This document shows positions 42,190 through 42,954 of a stretch of DNA of 42,954 bases, piece after piece (the first letter of the stretch is position 1; each line of letters starts with the position of its first letter). The notes under the pieces were generated by a model, which saw nothing but the letters and a program-made list of their open reading frames with translations, was not told where the DNA came from and searched no databases. A program made the translations under genes and the position numbers. The DNA is from Spirosoma fluviale (GTDB taxonomy: Bacteria; Bacteroidota; Bacteroidia; Cytophagales; Spirosomataceae): the NCBI GenBank assembly GCA_945906915.1, contig CAMDSI010000002.1:1-42954 (forward strand). Direction: 5' to 3'.

Positions 42190-42954
42190 TTACCGATTGT
42201 ATTTCCGCTTTCGGTAAAACACAACTCCTAAACTTAACAGCGTCGCAAAAAGTAGCGGCATCGCGATGTTAATCACTTGGTAGAAGGTGCCGTCTGCTTG
42301 GATTTTGGCCTTATCTAAAGGACGTAAGGTGATCGACTTAGATCGAGCCAATAAAGGCGAATTGTCATCGATTAAATACGCGAAGGCATTCAGTAGAAAG
42401 TCTTTATTCGCGAAGGTATTCTTCATAAACGGGTCAAAACCTAAAGGTAGCGACTGTTGCGATGGATAATCCACGCCATTCAAGGCGATATCTCCGTCAC
42501 CCACAACGATAATCGCGGATTCGGTGCTGCCGGAAGCCACAAAACTTGTGTCCTGTGTCAAATGCTGAAAAGCCGATTCGAATTTCCCTTCCACTAGATA
42601 AGCAGCCGTTTGAACGCCGGCATTGTAAGCAGCTGGGTCAAAATCCTTGCCGGCAGAACTGAAGGACAGTAAAGACGGGGCTTTGGCCACCTGCGTATAT
42701 TGACTGGTGCGTAATAAAGGCGTCTTACGTGTCGCGGCCCCAGAAATGGTATCGATGCTCGAAACGAAACGACCATAAATGGCATCTAAGTTTTTCGTGA
42801 TCAAAAAAGTAGGATTCCCATTTAATAGCGGGAAAGCTGGCCAAGGCATCAATTGAATATTCGACTTATTGCCCATATTGCCCACCTTGAGCGGAATCAT
42901 GCCAGAATTCTGCGCATCCTTCACCAGGTTCGCGTTTAAACGCAGACCATAATG
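42190..42954 (-). CDS. gldG: GldG-like gliding-motility ABC transporter accessory protein, C-terminal part
   Basis: The frame runs off the right edge; 254 residues up to the stop at 42190 are visible, starting at HYGLRLNANL. The GldG/ABC-type-uncharacterised pattern is clear: PWPAFPLLNGNPTF, ITKNLDAIYGRFVSSID, SAIIVVGDGDIALNG, NKDFLLNAFAYLIDDNSPLLARS, and a C-terminal membrane helix (INIAMPLLFATLLSLGVVFY) ending in KRKYNR. In gliding Bacteroidota, GldG works with GldA and GldF in an ABC transporter complex. Whether this organism glides cannot be decided from this gene alone. The stop lies 107 nt upstream of dnaN. Confidence 0.9.
   Translation of the reverse strand, partial: HYGLRLNANLVKDAQNSGMIPLKVGNMGNKSNIQLMPWPAFPLLNGNPTFLITKNLDAIYGRFVSSIDTISGAATRKTPLLRTSQYTQVAKAPSLLSFSSAGKDFDPAAYNAGVQTAAYLVEGKFESAFQHLTQDTSFVASGSTESAIIVVGDGDIALNGVDYPSQQSLPLGFDPFMKNTFANKDFLLNAFAYLIDDNSPLLARSKSITLRPLDKAKIQADGTFYQVINIAMPLLFATLLSLGVVFYRKRKYNR

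Noticed and set aside
1..42954. CRISPR arrays, insertion sequences, prophage or integrase genes
   Set aside because: No regularly spaced repeats, transposase motifs, phage structural genes or recombinase signatures were seen on either strand.

Overview
The window is AT-rich DNA from a member of the Bacteroidota, most likely a freshwater-type Cytophagales bacterium related to Spirosomataceae/Aquirufa. The genus is inference. The phylum is well supported: a GldG-like gliding-motility gene, FISUMP-domain proteins, a Gfo/Idh/MocA oxidoreductase with twin-arginine leader, DUF1080, DUF4407 and fasciclin proteins, TAnnTTTG-type promoters with an upstream TTG/TTTG about 20 nt away, and few Shine-Dalgarno sequences. 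No rRNA, CRISPR, IS element, integrase or phage gene was seen.

Layout. 1-4.6 kb: the end of an NTF2-like gene, then a three-gene periplasmic operon of a PQQ/cytochrome c dehydrogenase, an HSL-type esterase and a beta-lactamase-fold serine hydrolase. 4.7-15.9 kb: mostly single genes for exported or surface proteins (DUF1080, SOUL, two NTF2-like lipoproteins, Gfo/Idh/MocA oxidoreductase, a GATase-like protein, a Rieske lipoprotein, fasciclin, FISUMP, a carboxypeptidase-regulatory-like protein and a sulfatase), plus a three-gene set of unknown membrane proteins (10.3-11.8 kb). 16.0-20.1 kb, minus strand: a DUF1036 membrane protein, an FMN/Fe-S glutamate-synthase-like protein and a hotdog thioesterase.

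20.2-28.4 kb is the most unusual part. It is a tightly packed plus-strand operon: a small unknown protein, two coiled-coil membrane proteins with the DUF4407 layout, two membrane-anchored proteins sharing an N-terminal domain (the second ending in a transglutaminase-like peptidase), a DUF350 membrane protein and a CASTOR/POLLUX-type ion channel with nucleotide-binding domains. A convergent gene for another membrane protein overlaps its 3' end. I infer one membrane-bound sensing or ion-flux system.

28.4-37.2 kb is further accessory material: a DUF481-type outer-membrane barrel, a prokaryotic pentameric ligand-gated channel coupled to an HGSNAT-like acyltransferase, a three-gene operon (membrane protein, FISUMP protein, ankyrin protein), and small secreted proteins including a tandem paralogous pair. 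37.2-37.8 kb is noncoding. From 37.8 kb on the content becomes ordinary: an esterase, an NTF2-like lipoprotein, tRNA-Val, TerC, a thioredoxin-like protein, dnaN, and the 3' part of gldG cut by the window end.

All functional calls come from reading motifs in the translated sequence. No database search was possible.
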